Notes: generated by a model from the letters alone, not told the origin. Counted from the first letter of the stretch, positions 8,535-17,803 are shown. The stretch is DNA of 64,000 bases from JAMXLO01 sp963776505 (GCA_963776505.1 CAVZNH010000071.1:1-64000), one strand, 5' to 3'. Translations and numbers: made by a program.

Positions 8535-9512
8535 ATGAATTGGGAAGATTTGAGTGTCGATGAGATCACCCGAAAGCTGGAAAGCCGCCTGGGTCATGTC
8601 CATGCTCGTCGGCGGCTCAGCAAAGAGAAGAGGCATGAAGCGCGGGCCGTCAGCCGAGGCTTGACCTTCTTTCATATAGAGAACCTGCCGATTTCTCGCG
8701 CCATGATCGAAACGGTCCTTCGCCTGTCGGGGACGTATTGGCGTGGGCGTTCCAACGCCGCCAAGGTAATGCTTCGCAACAACGAGGTGTTCTCGGAACG
8801 GCTGCCGTCTCAATTCGATGGTTTCACAATCCTGCACATCAGCGATCTCCACGCCGACATGAGCGCTGATGCGTTGATCGAGGCGGCGAGACTGGTCAGT
8901 GGCCTGCAATATGACCTTTGCGTTCTGACCGGAGACTATCGCGGACGGACCTACGGCGAATTCCACTCCACCCTGCGGGAAATGCTGCGTCTGCGGGAGG
9001 TCCTCACGGGCGCCATATACGGCGTCCTCGGAAACCACGACACGATCATGATGGTGCCGGATCTCGAGCGTATGAGCATCCAAATGCTGTTGAACGAGCA
9101 CGTCGTCATAGAACGCGACGGCCGCCAAATCTTCCTGGCCGGCATCGACGACGCACATTTCTACCGCGTCGACAACATTGAAAAAGTCGCCGCCGCCATG
9201 CCCCAGGATACCTTCTCAATCCTGCTATCGCACACCCCGGAAACCTACAGAAAGGCGTCGCATGCCGGGTTCGATCTGCTGTTGGCGGGACACACGCACG
9301 GCGGGCAGATCTGCCTGCCCGGAGGGACGCCGATCATCCTCCAATCTGTTCTGCCGAGGCCGATGGGCAGCGGGCCATGGAACTACCAAGGGATGGCTGG
9401 ATATACGTCTGTCGGGATTGGATCATGTGGCGTTCCCGTTCGCTTCAATTGCCCGCCCGAAATCACGCTCCATCGTCTCAGGAGGGTCGATTCCATGCCC
9501 GGTCCTAGCTGA
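8535..9512 (+). CDS. Calcineurin-like metallophosphoesterase (YaeI type)
   Basis: A 325-residue binuclear metallophosphoesterase. All five metal-ligand motifs are present in order: LHISDLHAD (D-x-H), LTGDYRG (GD), VLGNHDTI (GNHD), LLSHTPE (H) and LLAGHTHGGQI (GHxH). Members hydrolyse phosphomono- or diesters; YaeI-like members act on membrane-associated substrates, but the substrate here cannot be read. The start lies only 13 bp after the right end of IS701 copy B and no convincing ribosome binding site is visible. Its native promoter has probably been replaced, and expression may depend on the IS. Confidence 0.87.
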   Translation: MNWEDLSVDEITRKLESRLGHVHARRRLSKEKRHEARAVSRGLTFFHIENLPISRAMIETVLRLSGTYWRGRSNAAKVMLRNNEVFSERLPSQFDGFTILHISDLHADMSADALIEAARLVSGLQYDLCVLTGDYRGRTYGEFHSTLREMLRLREVLTGAIYGVLGNHDTIMMVPDLERMSIQMLLNEHVVIERDGRQIFLAGIDDAHFYRVDNIEKVAAAMPQDTFSILLSHTPETYRKASHAGFDLLLAGHTHGGQICLPGGTPIILQSVLPRPMGSGPWNYQGMAGYTSVGIGSCGVPVRFNCPPEITLHRLRRVDSMPGPS

Positions 9513-9630
9513 CCCGCGCCGCGAGCACTTCTCGGTAGATCATTCTTCGCCAGATCAAATCCGCCGAACTTCTGCACAAGTTTCACCGCCAGCGTGTTTC
9601 CGAATACGTTCACTGCGGTTAGAAAGTGCG

Positions 9631-9846
9631 TCAGCGGCTTTTGCCGCGCTTCCTGGAAACCGCAGCCTTGCTGGCGCGTCTCACCCGATTGCCAACAGGC
9701 TTCCGCTGGCTGCGGGTCCACCTCGAGGGAACCAACTGGAATACCCAGAGCGTCGTGGCCAGCAACGCACATAAACCGAGAAGCGTCGCGATCTGAAGGA
9801 ATGTTCCCAGACCCCCTGTCAGGCATAGCCAGATCAGTCGTGCCAC
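9631..9846 (-). CDS. Small putative membrane protein (hypothetical)
   Basis: A GTG-started 71-residue frame. It begins VARLIWLCLTGGLGTF, continues through a strongly hydrophobic stretch (LLGLCALLATTLWVFQLVP) and ends in a very basic tail rich in Arg and Lys. The pattern fits one or two transmembrane helices with a cytoplasmic basic tail. Its start overlaps the stop of the upstream small frame (GTGGCACGACTGA), which suggests either translational coupling or one gene split by an indel. I recognise no family. Confidence 0.35.
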   Translation of the reverse strand: MARLIWLCLTGGLGTFLQIATLLGLCALLATTLWVFQLVPSRWTRSQRKPVGNRVRRASKAAVSRKRGKSR

Positions 9847-9986
9847 CCCCGCCGGATCAAGTACCAAGGAATACCGAGAAGACGAGTAGTCGCCACGGCG
9901 AGCGGCAGCAGCCTCCTGACTGCGATCGGAGGCTGCCGCTTTGCCTTGCCTCGCTTGCGGTTCGCGGACCCGAGGTCTCTGGACAT
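9834..9986 (-). CDS. Small basic protein (hypothetical), overlaps the next frame
   Basis: A 50-residue frame starting MSRDLGSANRKRGKAKRQ, with a hydrophobic middle (LLPLAVATTRLLGIPWYLI) and ending RRGWHD. CAGGA lies nine bases upstream of the ATG. The combination of basic N-terminus and hydrophobic segment suggests a small membrane protein. It overlaps the following membrane frame and could be its N-terminal part if one base is wrong. Confidence 0.3.
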   Translation of the reverse strand: MSRDLGSANRKRGKAKRQPPIAVRRLLPLAVATTRLLGIPWYLIRRGWHD

Positions 9987-10125
9987 GATGACATCCTGCC
10001 GACCTCGCACAGTCAGCGGAAGCGGCGCGTCGGAAGCGGCGCGGCGTTGCGCCTAGGGCAGCGCTTCGACGATAATATTCATTGCCCTGACAGCCGGCGC
10101 TCGGCAATTCCGGTGCTGCACGAAC

Positions 10126-10818
10126 ATGGAAGTTGAATCCCACACGCCGCAGCGCCTCACTATCCAGGTCAGCCAGACCCGGGTCGTCTCCGGCCTCTTG
10201 CTATTGCCGGATCGGGCCAAAGCGTGCCTCGTGCTGGCACACGGCGCGGGCGCCGGTATGACACATCCCTTCATGATTGCAGCCGCCGCGGGATTGTCTG
10301 ATCGCGGTATCGGCACGCTGCGGTATCAATTCCCCTACATGGAAGCAGGCTCGCGCCGACCGGATGGACCAGGGCTTGCTCAGGCGACAGTCCGCGCCGC
10401 GGTCAACGAAGCCAACGTGCGCCTGCCGGACCTCGCTCTCTTCGCAGGCGGCAAGTCGTTCGGTGGCCGCATGACATCGCAGGCCCAGGCAGAGTCTCCA
10501 TTGCCAAACGTGCGCGGCATCGCCTTTTTCGGTTTCCCACTGCATCCCGCAGGGAAGCCCTCCGTCCTTCGGGCGCGGCATCTGTCCGAAGTCCAAATCC
10601 CTATGCTTTTCCTGCAGGGTGATCGCGACGCCCTCGCGCAACCAGATCTCATAAAGCAGATCGTCGCGGATCTCGGAGATCGAGCGACCATAACAGTGCT
10701 TCCCGACGCGGACCACTCATTCCACGTCCGCGCACGCAGCGGACACACGGACGAACAGGTCAAGGCATATATGTTTGACGTACTGGTGGACTGGATCGAC
10801 CGGGTGATCGCCGGGTAG
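10126..10818 (+). CDS. Alpha/beta hydrolase of the KANL3/Tex30 dienelactone-hydrolase-like family
   Basis: A 230-residue alpha/beta hydrolase. LVLAHGAGAGMTHPFM forms the oxyanion-hole loop, and FAGGKSFGGRM holds the nucleophile Ser in G-K-S-F-G. LFLQGDRDALAQP supplies the acidic residue and LPDADHSFHV the catalytic His. Bacterial members are annotated only as putative hydrolases, so the substrate is unknown. The gene converges with the minus-strand nuclease fusion, with 12 bp between the stops. Confidence 0.82.
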   Translation: MEVESHTPQRLTIQVSQTRVVSGLLLLPDRAKACLVLAHGAGAGMTHPFMIAAAAGLSDRGIGTLRYQFPYMEAGSRRPDGPGLAQATVRAAVNEANVRLPDLALFAGGKSFGGRMTSQAQAESPLPNVRGIAFFGFPLHPAGKPSVLRARHLSEVQIPMLFLQGDRDALAQPDLIKQIVADLGDRATITVLPDADHSFHVRARSGHTDEQVKAYMFDVLVDWIDRVIAG

Positions 10819-10830
10819 ACCGCAGGTTCT

Positions 10831-12507
10831 TCACACGGCTCGCAACGTTACCCAGGCAGGCGCATGATCGCTGGCGCCCTCCTCCCCGCGTGGCGTGCGG
10901 TCCACACCAGCATCGACAAGTCGATCCGCAGCCATCGCGTTCAGCAAGAGAAAATCTATGCGGAGCCCCGCGTCACGGTGCCAGCGATCGCGCTTGTAGT
11001 CCCAGAACGTATACATTGGCTCATTGGGGTGGCAGGCGCGGACAGCATCGACCCAACCCTGATCGAGCAGACGCCGGAAGCAGGCCCGGCTTTCGGGCTG
11101 CAGGAGTGCGTCTTTCGCCCAGGACCGGCTCGGATAAATGTCGCGATCCGTTGGCACGACATTGAAATCGCCGGCCAGCACGACGGGCGCCTTTAGCGCG
11201 TAGAGGCTCTGCGCATGCGCGATCAGGCGTTCGAACCAGGCAAGCTTGTAGTCGAATTTAGGGCCAGGTTGTGGGTTGCCATTGGGCAGGTAGATCGACG
11301 CGATAAGAACTCCCTTTACCGCAGCTTCGATGTATCGGGATTGGTCATCGGTCGGATCGCCGGGCAGCCGATCCCGAGTCTGCTGCGGTTCACCGATGTT
11401 CGTCAGAATTGCCACGCCATTATAGGTGCGCTCGCCTCGCCAGATAGCGCGATAGCCGACCTCCCGGATTGCGGCTGCGGGGAACGCATCGTCAGTCGAC
11501 TTGAGCTCCTGGAGGCAAATCACGTTGGGCTGTGATCCGTTCAGCCAGCCGAGCAGATTCGGCAGCCGGCGGTTCACATTGTTGATGTTGAACGTAGCGA
11601 TCTTCAGCAACTGCTGCGAAGTTTGCCGACGACGGGCAGCTTTGACAGTGGAGCCGGCAACTGCCGATCCGCTCGCCGTCGTCGTGATCTCCTCGAGCCG
11701 GCGAGCGAGACGGTCAAGCTCCCACTCCCGCGCAAGCTCGGCCGCGGTATTCCACGTCGGCGTCTGATCATGGAGTGCGGGAAGCGGCGCCATCGCATCC
11801 ATGGTCGCAATCTTTTTGTAAAGCTTGAGCTCTGTGGCCTGCGCACCAAGACGCCCCTCCGCCAGAATCCGCTCGAGCGTGCCGTATTGACGCAACAGAA
11901 CTGCGGCGCCCTTCGGACCGATCCCGCGGGCGCCCGGGAGCTTGTCGGAAGGATCGCCCCGCAAAGCGATGAAGTCGGGCACCTGGTGCGGCTCGATCCC
12001 ATAGCGGTCGCGCACCTCATCGGGGCCGATGCGCGCCATCTCACCGCCTTTGACCGGATGGAGAATGGTGGTCGTGGCGGAGGCAAGTTGAAATGCATCG
12101 CGATCCCCGCTCGCGACCAGCACGGTGCCGTGGCGAAGCTCCTCTTCGGCCGTGGCCGCGGCGAGGAAATCGTCGGCCTCGTAACCCGAAGCTTTCGCAT
12201 TCGCGAAGCCGCACGCGGCGATGAACCGAGGCAGCACATTCAGCTGATCGACGAGCTCTTCATCGAAATTTCGACCGCTCTGATAATCCGGAAAGAGGCG
12301 CTGGCGGTAGGTCGGCGCACCGAGCGTGTCCCACCCGACAAGCACTGCGCGAGGTCGCTCGCTTTCGTAAAGGCGCAGCAGAATATTTGCGAAGCCGACG
12401 ATAGCGCCACCGCCACGGTCGCCCGTCCGCCGGATCGATTTCGGCAAGGCATGGAAGGCGCGATGCGCGAACAAATCGCCATCCACGACGAGCAGGGGGC
12501 CGTTCAC
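10831..12507 (-). CDS. Fusion of 5'-3' exonuclease (FEN-like) and exonuclease III (AP endonuclease)
   Basis: A 558-residue two-enzyme protein. Residues 1 to about 290 are a PolA/FEN-type 5'-3' exonuclease: LLVVDGDLFAHRAFHALP, YEADDFLAAATAEEE, VASGDRDAFQL and the H3TH motif GDPSDKLPGARGIGPKGAA. Residues from about 306 are an ExoIII/XthA domain: LKIATFNINNVN, ICLQELKS, LAGDFNVVPTDRDIY, RIDFLLLN and SDHAPAWV. A short basic Arg/Gln linker joins them. Each half has its catalytic residues. AP-site incision and flap or 5'-end removal are successive steps of base excision repair. The GTG start overlaps the oxyR stop (GTGA), so the two genes are translationally coupled, which suggests an oxidative-damage role. 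Confidence 0.92.
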   Translation of the reverse strand: MNGPLLVVDGDLFAHRAFHALPKSIRRTGDRGGGAIVGFANILLRLYESERPRAVLVGWDTLGAPTYRQRLFPDYQSGRNFDEELVDQLNVLPRFIAACGFANAKASGYEADDFLAAATAEEELRHGTVLVASGDRDAFQLASATTTILHPVKGGEMARIGPDEVRDRYGIEPHQVPDFIALRGDPSDKLPGARGIGPKGAAVLLRQYGTLERILAEGRLGAQATELKLYKKIATMDAMAPLPALHDQTPTWNTAAELAREWELDRLARRLEEITTTASGSAVAGSTVKAARRRQTSQQLLKIATFNINNVNRRLPNLLGWLNGSQPNVICLQELKSTDDAFPAAAIREVGYRAIWRGERTYNGVAILTNIGEPQQTRDRLPGDPTDDQSRYIEAAVKGVLIASIYLPNGNPQPGPKFDYKLAWFERLIAHAQSLYALKAPVVLAGDFNVVPTDRDIYPSRSWAKDALLQPESRACFRRLLDQGWVDAVRACHPNEPMYTFWDYKRDRWHRDAGLRIDFLLLNAMAADRLVDAGVDRTPRGEEGASDHAPAWVTLRAV

Positions 12508-13478
12508 GGCGTCGGGCTTGATCCTGGTCGAACCCGGGCAGGATTCGCTGTCGGGCCGATGGCGCCGATCAACTCCACAGTGTCGGGCAGCTGTTTTTGA
12601 ATGAACCTGCCAAACACTTCGAGGTCCTCACTGCGTGGGAAGCTTGCGCGCCACAGCAGGCCGATGTGCCTGTATGCCCGCTTTGCCTGGAGCGGCCGCA
12701 CTTCGAGCCGACTGTGCCGCGCCGTCAGATAAGGCACAGCCATGGCCGGCAGCAATGTGCAGCCCAGACCTGCCGCCACCATTTCGGAAATCGTCTCCAG
12801 GCTGGTCGCGCGGAAATCGTCTCCGGCACCGTCGCGGTTCGGCGACTGATTACCGCACACGGCCAATGCCTGGTCGCGCAGGCAGTGACCTTCGTCGAGC
12901 AGCAAAAGCGACTCCTGCGCAAGTTCGCGCTCGGTCACGACCGGGCGGTTCGCCAGCGCGTGTTCGGTCGGACAGGCGAAGCAGAACGGTTCGCGGAACA
13001 GGGGCATCGAGCGATAGGCGGCACCCTGTTCCGGCAAGGCAATCAACAGAACATCCAGCGCGAAAGCGTCGAGCGCGTCGAGCAGGTGGTCGGTCAGATC
13101 CTCGCGCAGCACTAGCCGGAGATCCGGAAAGGCCTGGTGCAGCCGCGTCAGCAGCAGCGGGAGAATATAGGGACTGAGCGTCGGGATGATGCCGAGACGC
13201 AGCACGCTGGTGAGTGTCCCATGCCGGTGGCGGACCAGTGCGGAAATCTGGTCCGCCTCCTCCAGGATGCGGCGCGCATGCTCAACCACGCTCTCCCCGA
13301 TCGGGGTGAGGGTTACGAACCGCGTGGTGCGCTCCACCAGAGGAACGCCGAGCCCCTCTTCCAGCTTCCGCAACTGGCTGCTCAGTGTGGGCTGGGTGAT
13401 GCGGCAGCGTTCCGCCGCTCGACCGAAGTGCCGCAGGTCCGCGACCGCGACGAGATAGCGCAACTCAGCAAGGGTCAA
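12504..13478 (-). CDS. oxyR: OxyR-type LysR regulator
   Basis: A 324-residue LysR-family protein. The N-terminal helix-turn-helix reads LRYLVAVADLRHFGRAAERC then ITQPTLSSQLRKLEEGLG. The sensor segment LLLDEGHCLRDQALAVC has two Cys nine residues apart, matching Cys199 and Cys208 of E. coli OxyR. Hydrogen peroxide joins them in a disulfide and switches the protein to activation. The start is TTG with GGGGAAG upstream. A 20-residue C-terminal extension is unusual. It overlaps and probably co-regulates the downstream nuclease fusion. Confidence 0.93.
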   Translation of the reverse strand: MTLAELRYLVAVADLRHFGRAAERCRITQPTLSSQLRKLEEGLGVPLVERTTRFVTLTPIGESVVEHARRILEEADQISALVRHRHGTLTSVLRLGIIPTLSPYILPLLLTRLHQAFPDLRLVLREDLTDHLLDALDAFALDVLLIALPEQGAAYRSMPLFREPFCFACPTEHALANRPVVTERELAQESLLLLDEGHCLRDQALAVCGNQSPNRDGAGDDFRATSLETISEMVAAGLGCTLLPAMAVPYLTARHSRLEVRPLQAKRAYRHIGLLWRASFPRSEDLEVFGRFIQKQLPDTVELIGAIGPTANPARVRPGSSPTP

Positions 13479-13986
13479 TGGTACTTCCCCTATTTGCTGC
13501 GTCTATTGATGAAATCGCATCTTTAGATTGGACAAATGAACCAATCACCGCAAGGCTCCCGACGTGGCTGCTTTGTTCATGTTCACCTGGATGACGCTGC
13601 TGGTTGGGGTTGCCTGCGATCTGACCACTCGGATGGGCGAGGACGCGCGCGGTGCCTCGGAAGGTTGGCGCTGCGTTCTGAGTTGCGGCACCCCAACCAT
13701 CACGGAATTTTTACCGTGGGCGGCGCCGGGTGCGGGGTCCGTCGTCGCATCGGGCGTTCTAAGCTGGTGGTGACGTATGAGAGAGCGCATACTCCCCTAC
13801 GCCGCAGAGGCAGCAATCGCACCACGTTTGCTGGCCTGAGGCGCGGGGACGTCAGCCGTTCCCGTGCGACGCGGATGCACACAGAACTATGGCCGTCCGG
13901 CGCCGTCGTGCGCACGTTCGGCGTAGCCTGGCGGAGGATGATAGCGGTTCAGGATTTGGCATTTCGGTGAAGTTGGAGGAACGCAC
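13479..13986. other. Intergenic region between oxyR and the DUF1800 gene
   Basis: About 500 bp without a convincing gene; open frames here have poor composition. Next to oxyR are repeated CTAT elements (around 13490-13515) and an inverted repeat GATTGG-N9-CCAATC (13526-13546). These could be an autoregulatory LysR operator. The downstream end holds a clear GGAGGA ribosome binding site for DUF1800. Confidence 0.4.
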
Positions 13987-15390
13987 ATGGCACACCAAGA
14001 CGACATCGCGTTGATGGCCCATCTGATGCGGCGGGCAGGCTTTGGAGCGACCCGCGACGAGCTCGAGGCACGCGTGGCGAAGGGGTACGACGCTACGGTC
14101 GACGAATTGCTGAACCCGGATTCGCAGCCGGCGGTCGATCCCTACACGCTGCTGCGTCATCAGCCGGCCGCGTTGTTGCCGGGCGGTCAGCCGCCGATGG
14201 GCAACGTCAACTACATGTACTATCTGGTGAACACGAAGCGCCCGCTGCAGGAGAAGATGGCGCTGTTCTGGCACAGCGTGTTCGCCACCGGCAATTCGAA
14301 GGTCGACAACTACGACCAGCTGCTGGAGCAGATCGAGCTGTTCCGCCGCAGGGGCATGGGCAACTACCGCGACCTGCTGGTGACGATCGCGAAGAACCCA
14401 ACGATGATCTTCTGGCTGGACAACAACCAGAATCACGGCACCGCGGTGAATGAGAACTGGGGCCGTGAGCTGCTCGAACTGTTCAGTCTCGGCGCCGGCA
14501 ACTACACCGAAGTGGATGTTCGCGAAGCATCGCGCGCCTTCACCGGCTGGACCTTCGAGACCAAGCTGCCGCGTCTGCCGTACGGCCGCTTCCCCTGGAA
14601 GTTCGAGTACCGTCCGGAAGACCACGATGACGGCGAGAAGACATTCCTCGGCCACAAGGGCAACTTCAATGGCGAGGACATCATCGACATCGTCGTGCAG
14701 CAGGACGCCTGCGCGAAATTCATCTGTCGTCACCTGTACAACTTCTTCGTCGCCGACGAACCGCAGGTCCCTGCCTGGTCGATCGAGGAGCCGCGGGATC
14801 CGGCGGCGATCGCCACGCTGATGAAGGCGTTCAAGGAATCGAAGTACGAGATGACTCCGGTTCTGCGGGCGCTGTTCAAGTCGGACTTCTTCAAGAAGGC
14901 CCGCTATCAGCACCTGAAGTCGCCGGCCGAAGTGGTCGTCGGCACGCTGCGCCTGGTCGGTGGCTATGAGCTGCCGAAGCCTGGCTACGGCGAGCTGTCG
15001 ATGCAGCCCGCGTACATGGGACAGGACCTGCTCAACCCGCCATCGGTCGAGGGTTGGCACACCGGCAAGGAGTGGATCAACAGCGGCTCGCTGATGTCGC
15101 GCATCAACTTCGTCGCCGCGCAGATCGGCAATCCCGACCTGCCAGGCGTTCAGGCGATCATCAGCCGCCTGAAGGCGCAGGGCACCAAGACCCCCGAGCA
15201 GCTCGTTACCAACTGCCTCGACCTGCTCGGCCCTCTCGAAGTGAGCGCAGACACCAAGAAAGAGCTCACCGACGCCGCGAAACAGTGGGGCGAGATCAGT
15301 TGGGATGGCGCCAACGCGCAGAACGCCTCACGGCGTGCCGCCGAGATGATGCAGCTCATCGCGGCGACCCGCGAATACCAGTTCGGCTGA
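13987..15390 (+). CDS. DUF1800 family protein
   Basis: A 467-residue member of DUF1800. The family signature is visible in HLMRRAGFGATRDELE, ALFWHSVFATGN, WGRELLELFSLGAGNYTE and VREASRAFTGWTF. No signal peptide or twin-arginine motif is present, although many relatives are exported. DUF1800 genes are usually followed by DUF1501 genes, as here (33 bp gap, same strand); the biochemical role of the pair is unknown. GGAGGA precedes the ATG. Confidence 0.9.
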   Translation: MAHQDDIALMAHLMRRAGFGATRDELEARVAKGYDATVDELLNPDSQPAVDPYTLLRHQPAALLPGGQPPMGNVNYMYYLVNTKRPLQEKMALFWHSVFATGNSKVDNYDQLLEQIELFRRRGMGNYRDLLVTIAKNPTMIFWLDNNQNHGTAVNENWGRELLELFSLGAGNYTEVDVREASRAFTGWTFETKLPRLPYGRFPWKFEYRPEDHDDGEKTFLGHKGNFNGEDIIDIVVQQDACAKFICRHLYNFFVADEPQVPAWSIEEPRDPAAIATLMKAFKESKYEMTPVLRALFKSDFFKKARYQHLKSPAEVVVGTLRLVGGYELPKPGYGELSMQPAYMGQDLLNPPSVEGWHTGKEWINSGSLMSRINFVAAQIGNPDLPGVQAIISRLKAQGTKTPEQLVTNCLDLLGPLEVSADTKKELTDAAKQWGEISWDGANAQNASRRAAEMMQLIAATREYQFG

Positions 15391-15423
15391 ACATGACACG
15401 GAACGGATAGGAGGAACTACTTT

Positions 15424-16561
15424 ATGTCGGCAACGCAGCAATCGAAGGATCCGGTGCTGGTCGTGTTGCAGCTCACGGGCGGCAACGACTACCTGAACAC
15501 GGTGATCCCGTACAACAACGGCCTGTACAAGGACAATCGCAAGGCGGTCGGGATCTCCGACAGCGATATGATCCATCTCGACCAGGCTCACGCCATCCCG
15601 AACTACATGGCGCCACTGAAGAAGTTCTGGGATGACGACAAGCTCGCCATCATGCACGGCGTCGGCTATCTCAACTCACCGCGGTCGCACTTCCGCTCCA
15701 TGGATATCTGGCACACCTGCGAGGCCGAGAAGGTCGGCACCGAAGGTTGGCTGGGTCGCGTGGTGCGCGAGTTCGACCCGAAGAAGGAGAACGTCGTCAC
15801 CGGCCGTGAGCTTCGGCCCGTGCCTGTTCCGCGCGCTGGCGGTGCCCAACGTTCCGGTCGCCTGCGTGGCCGGCCCGCTGGAACAGTACGGCTTCCTGCC
15901 CACCATCCGCGACCAGGCGCAACGGCTGAAGGTGCTGGAGACCTTCTCCCACATGTATCAGCCGATCGAGGGCAGCGGGGTCATGGAATACCTCGGCACC
16001 ACCGGCCTCGACGGACTGAAGGGCGCCGACATCCTGAAGGTGGCGCCGGGCCTGTACAAGTCGGACGTGCAATACCCGAACACCACGATCGCGCAGAAGC
16101 TCAAGGGCGTCGCCCAGGTGCATCTCGCCAATCTCGGCACCCGGGTATTCTACTGCGACCACGGCAGCTTCGACTCCCATGCCGGGCAGAATCCGCTGCA
16201 CGGCAATCTGTGGACCGCGGTCACCGAGGGCCTCGAGGCCTTCATGACCGATCTGCGGGCGCACAACGCGGCTGACAATGTCATCGTGCTGATGTTCTCG
16301 GAGTTCGGCCGCCGCGTCCGTGACAACGGCTCCGGCACCGATCACGGCGCCGCCGGTGCGACGTTCGTCCTCGGCGATAAGGTCAAGGGCGGTCACTACG
16401 GCGAATACCCGTCGCTTGACGCGAACAAGCTCGTGCAGGGCGATTTGAACCCGAGCATGGACTTCCGCAGCATCTACTCGACCATCCTCGACAAGTGGAT
16501 GGGCCTGAACCCGGCGCCGATCGTGAACGGCACCTACGAGAAGCCGGCCTTCCTTCACTAG
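15424..16561 (+). CDS. DUF1501 family protein, one apparent frameshift
   Basis: DUF1501 proteins resemble the sulfatase/alkaline phosphatase fold and pair with DUF1800. Frame one gives VLVVLQLTGGNDYLNTVIPY, MHGVGYLNSPRSHFRSMDIW and EGWLGRVVREFDP up to about 15806. Frame two continues VSFGPCLFRALAVPN, YCDHGSFDSHAGQNP, VLMFSEFGRRVRDNGSGTDH and ends KPAFLH. One extra base near 15806 (GGCCGTG for GGCGTG) explains the break; without it the protein has 378 residues. The downstream motifs are fully conserved. There is no Tat signal, unlike many relatives. AGGAGG precedes the start. Confidence 0.87.
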
Positions 16562-16581
16562 GCCAGGTGGAATCCCGACTG

Positions 16582-16615
16582 CCCTCGTTCCCGGATGCGA
16601 ATCCGGGAACGAGGG
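16582..16615 (+). terminator. Strong hairpin after DUF1501
   Basis: A perfect 15-bp stem (CCCTCGTTCCCGGAT with its complement) closes a GCGA loop 20 bp after the DUF1501 stop. The following sequence is only moderately T-rich. Confidence 0.7.
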
Positions 16616-16648
16616 TGGGCTTTGGCTTATTGATGAAGGGAGGGGATT

Positions 16649-17749
16649 ATGGCGCTAACCACAGTCGTTCGAGGCAGGGCCTATGACTGGAGCCATGCCA
16701 TTGGGCGTGGCGCTGCGACGGGCACCGGGTTCAACTACATCCAGACGATGTGCCTGGGCAATGAGGGCGACCTCTATACCGCCAACCGCGGCAACGAGAA
16801 CAACTTCGGCATGCGGGTGAACCGCATCAAGCTGGGCGGACCCGGCGACGAGGAGCTGGTGTCCGAGTTCTTCCAGCACGGCGAAGGCGACGGCAAGGCC
16901 ACCTGGCCATTCGGCGTCGCAGTCGGCCAGGACGGTCGCGTGTTCTGCTCGGATGAGTGGACCAACACCATCTCGGTGTTCGATCCGAACGGCAAGTTCC
17001 AGTACAAGTTCGGCAAGACCGGCAGCGGCGACGGCGAATTGCTGCGTCCCGCCGGACTGGCGGTGGAGAAGAACGGCAATCTCATCGTCGCGGACAGCGG
17101 CAACTGCCGGCTGCAGGTGTTCTCGCCGGAGGGCAAGCTGGTCGCCCAGTGCGGCAAGGCGGGGTCGGGTGAGGGCGAGTTCAATCAGCCCTGGGGTATC
17201 ACCACCGACAAGGCTGGCAATATCTACGTCGCGGATTGGAAGAACCACCGCGTGCAGAAGCTGTCACCGCAGGGGCACTTCCTGATGAGCATCGGCAAGT
17301 ACGGGACGCTTCCGTCGTCGCCGGATGCCTACGCTGTGACGTATCTGGGACCGTACGTCTCGAGCCTGCCGCAGCACGAGTATCCGAAGGCAGGCCTGCT
17401 CAATCACCCGACAGATGTGGCGGTGGATCCGGACGGCGACATCTACGTCACCGACTGGGGCAATCATCGCGTCAGCATCTTCGAGGCCGACGGCACGCCG
17501 CTCACCAACCTGGTCGGCGACGCGCAGGTGTTCTCGAAGTGGGCCAAGCAGAGCGTCGATGCCAATCCGGACATGATGAAGGCGTATCGCCGGGTGCGTA
17601 ACTCAGAGCCGCTGTGGCGCTTCTGCTTCCCGACCGCAGTGGACTTCAACCCGGCCACCGACGAGATCATAGTGGCCGACAGCCAGCGCAACCGGCTGCA
17701 GGTGTACAAGAAGGTGCGGGACTACCAGGACTTCCAGGCAAACCTGTAA
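16649..17749 (+). CDS. NHL-repeat beta-propeller protein
   Basis: A 366-residue protein of NHL repeats, probably a six-bladed propeller. Blades show the G-hydrophobic-D/N...R-hydrophobic-pattern: FCSDEWTNTISVFDPNGKF, LIVADSGNCRLQVFSPEGK, IYVADWKNHRVQKLSPQGHF, IYVTDWGNHRVSIFEADG and IIVADSQRNRLQVYKK. NHL propellers bind proteins, RNA or small ligands, and some are lyases. The partner is unknown. No signal peptide is evident. It follows the DUF1800-DUF1501 pair after a hairpin, in the same direction, which suggests a shared pathway. Confidence 0.85.
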   Translation: MALTTVVRGRAYDWSHAIGRGAATGTGFNYIQTMCLGNEGDLYTANRGNENNFGMRVNRIKLGGPGDEELVSEFFQHGEGDGKATWPFGVAVGQDGRVFCSDEWTNTISVFDPNGKFQYKFGKTGSGDGELLRPAGLAVEKNGNLIVADSGNCRLQVFSPEGKLVAQCGKAGSGEGEFNQPWGITTDKAGNIYVADWKNHRVQKLSPQGHFLMSIGKYGTLPSSPDAYAVTYLGPYVSSLPQHEYPKAGLLNHPTDVAVDPDGDIYVTDWGNHRVSIFEADGTPLTNLVGDAQVFSKWAKQSVDANPDMMKAYRRVRNSEPLWRFCFPTAVDFNPATDEIIVADSQRNRLQVYKKVRDYQDFQANL

Positions 17750-17803
17750 GGGACCTTGCGGCCGCGTGGTGGGCGAACGCCACGCGGGTCGCTTCATCTG
17801 GCA

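Noticed and set aside
13536..13970. A 144-residue plus-strand frame upstream of DUF1800.
   Set aside because: No ribosome binding site, composition unlike a protein, and no recognisable motif. Better read as intergenic DNA.
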